From Alphaproteobacteria bacterium (GTDB lineage: Bacteria; Pseudomonadota; Alphaproteobacteria; Micropepsales; Micropepsaceae), in assembly GCA_003158585.1 (NCBI GenBank), contig PMKE01000047.1, positions 14,211 through 46,851 of the forward strand: 32,641 nt of DNA, read 5' to 3'. Both the position numbers and the translations under genes were made by a program. Positions 32,370 through 32,641 of this stretch are shown here, piece after piece. Numbering within the stretch: position 1 is the stretch's first letter; the number at the start of each line of letters is the position of its first letter. A model generated the notes under the pieces. That model was not told the origin of the DNA, ran no database searches, and saw only the letters and a list, made by a program, of their open reading frames with translations.

Positions 32370-32641
32370 ATGCCGTGGAAAGCGAGTTCGGTAATGGACG
32401 AACGCCTGCGTTTCGTGGCCCGCCTTCTGGAAGGCGAACCGATGAGCCTGATGTGCCGGGAGTTCGGCATTTCCCGGAAGACCGGTTACAAGATCTTCGA
32501 CCGCTACAGGGAACAGGGCCTGGAGGCTCTGACCGACCGCTCCCGGCGGCCAGTGCGCTATGCCAACCAACTGCCACCCCAGGTGGAGAGCGCGATCATC
32601 GGCCTCAAACGGGAGAAGCCCCAGCAAAACGGCCGCCACGA
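32370..32641 (+). CDS. IS481-family transposase, 5' part, runs off the window
   Basis: The frame opens MPWKASSVMDERLRFVARLL and continues SLMCREFGISRKTGYKIFDR, then LEALTDRSRRPVRYANQLP. This is the helix-turn-helix N-terminus of IS481 transposases. The catalytic DDE domain lies beyond the window end, so intactness is unknown. After KREKP the residues are QQNGRH, where relatives have an HWGARKI-like segment. That is either divergence or the start of a frameshift. The first ATG is close behind a palindrome that may limit its translation. Confidence 0.85.
   Translation, partial: MPWKASSVMDERLRFVARLLEGEPMSLMCREFGISRKTGYKIFDRYREQGLEALTDRSRRPVRYANQLPPQVESAIIGLKREKPQQNGRH

Noticed and set aside
1-32641. 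tRNA, rRNA or CRISPR arrays
   Set aside because: I looked for T-loop GGTTCGAATCC-type strings and regularly spaced repeats. The REP-like copies are unevenly spaced and in both orientations, and the single gcgttcgaat near 11555 has no cloverleaf around it.

Overview
The window looks like a chromosomal segment of an alphaproteobacterium. It has high GC, dense short operons, and families typical of that class: DUF2336, DUF3667, a two-gene response regulator/HPt unit, Sco1 next to a CtaG-like protein, and a CtrA-type TTAA-N7-TTAAC box. Several extragenic palindromes (GTCATCCCGG...CCGGGATGACA and GAAGCGTAGCG-type repeats) fit the same group. I cannot name a genus. No tRNA, rRNA or CRISPR array is visible.

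Positions 1-4109 hold the end of a 2-oxoacid dehydrogenase locus: the E2 catalytic domain (cut by the window start), a DUF3667 membrane protein, lipoamide dehydrogenase and an exported metallo-beta-lactamase-fold protein. Positions 4278-5848 carry divergent copper/cytochrome oxidase assembly genes (Sco1, CtaG-like), and msrA converges on the latter through a stem-loop that contains both stop codons. Positions 6524-11489 are a tannase-family esterase, purC, thiO and a CaCA antiporter homologue whose second ion-binding repeat is degenerate. Positions 11708-14402 hold an unusual unit: an exported small protein with a RiPP-leader-like segment, a four-base overlap into a ferritin-like di-iron protein, then a VIT/CCC1-like membrane protein. 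Two small uncharacterised genes follow.

Positions 15600-17245 are a graveyard of repeats. Six or more copies of a REP-like motif (AAAAGGAGCCAGAGTC), two C-terminal fragments of what looks like a REP-associated (RAYT) transposase, an IS3 fragment, and a small gene unit framed by 27-bp perfect inverted repeats all sit here. 

The most striking object is a complete 2,807-bp mobile element at 18111-20917. It has imperfect terminal inverted repeats (22 of 25 positions), a perfect 8-bp target duplication (cgcaaaac), an intact IS1595/ISXO2-type transposase and four tightly packed passenger genes: an unknown 250-aa protein, a PIN-domain nuclease, a 53-aa basic protein and an Mrr-N-like winged-helix protein. 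This is a transporter-IS architecture carrying what looks like a toxin or defence module. It landed in the last codon of a 216-aa gene, exactly where that gene overlapped a downstream 58-aa gene.

Positions 21152-26517 carry a lytic transglycosylase-like protein, an MFS transporter, an HPt/response-regulator pair, NAD kinase, a wrecked moaA and a DUF2336 protein. Positions 27241-30502 hold two possible small ORFs leading into a TetR regulator, then a membrane glycosyltransferase with an adjacent outer-membrane-type protein. The window ends with a trpB broken by one in-frame TGA and the 5' part of an IS481-family transposase. A 32-bp perfect palindrome covers that transposase's ribosome-binding region.
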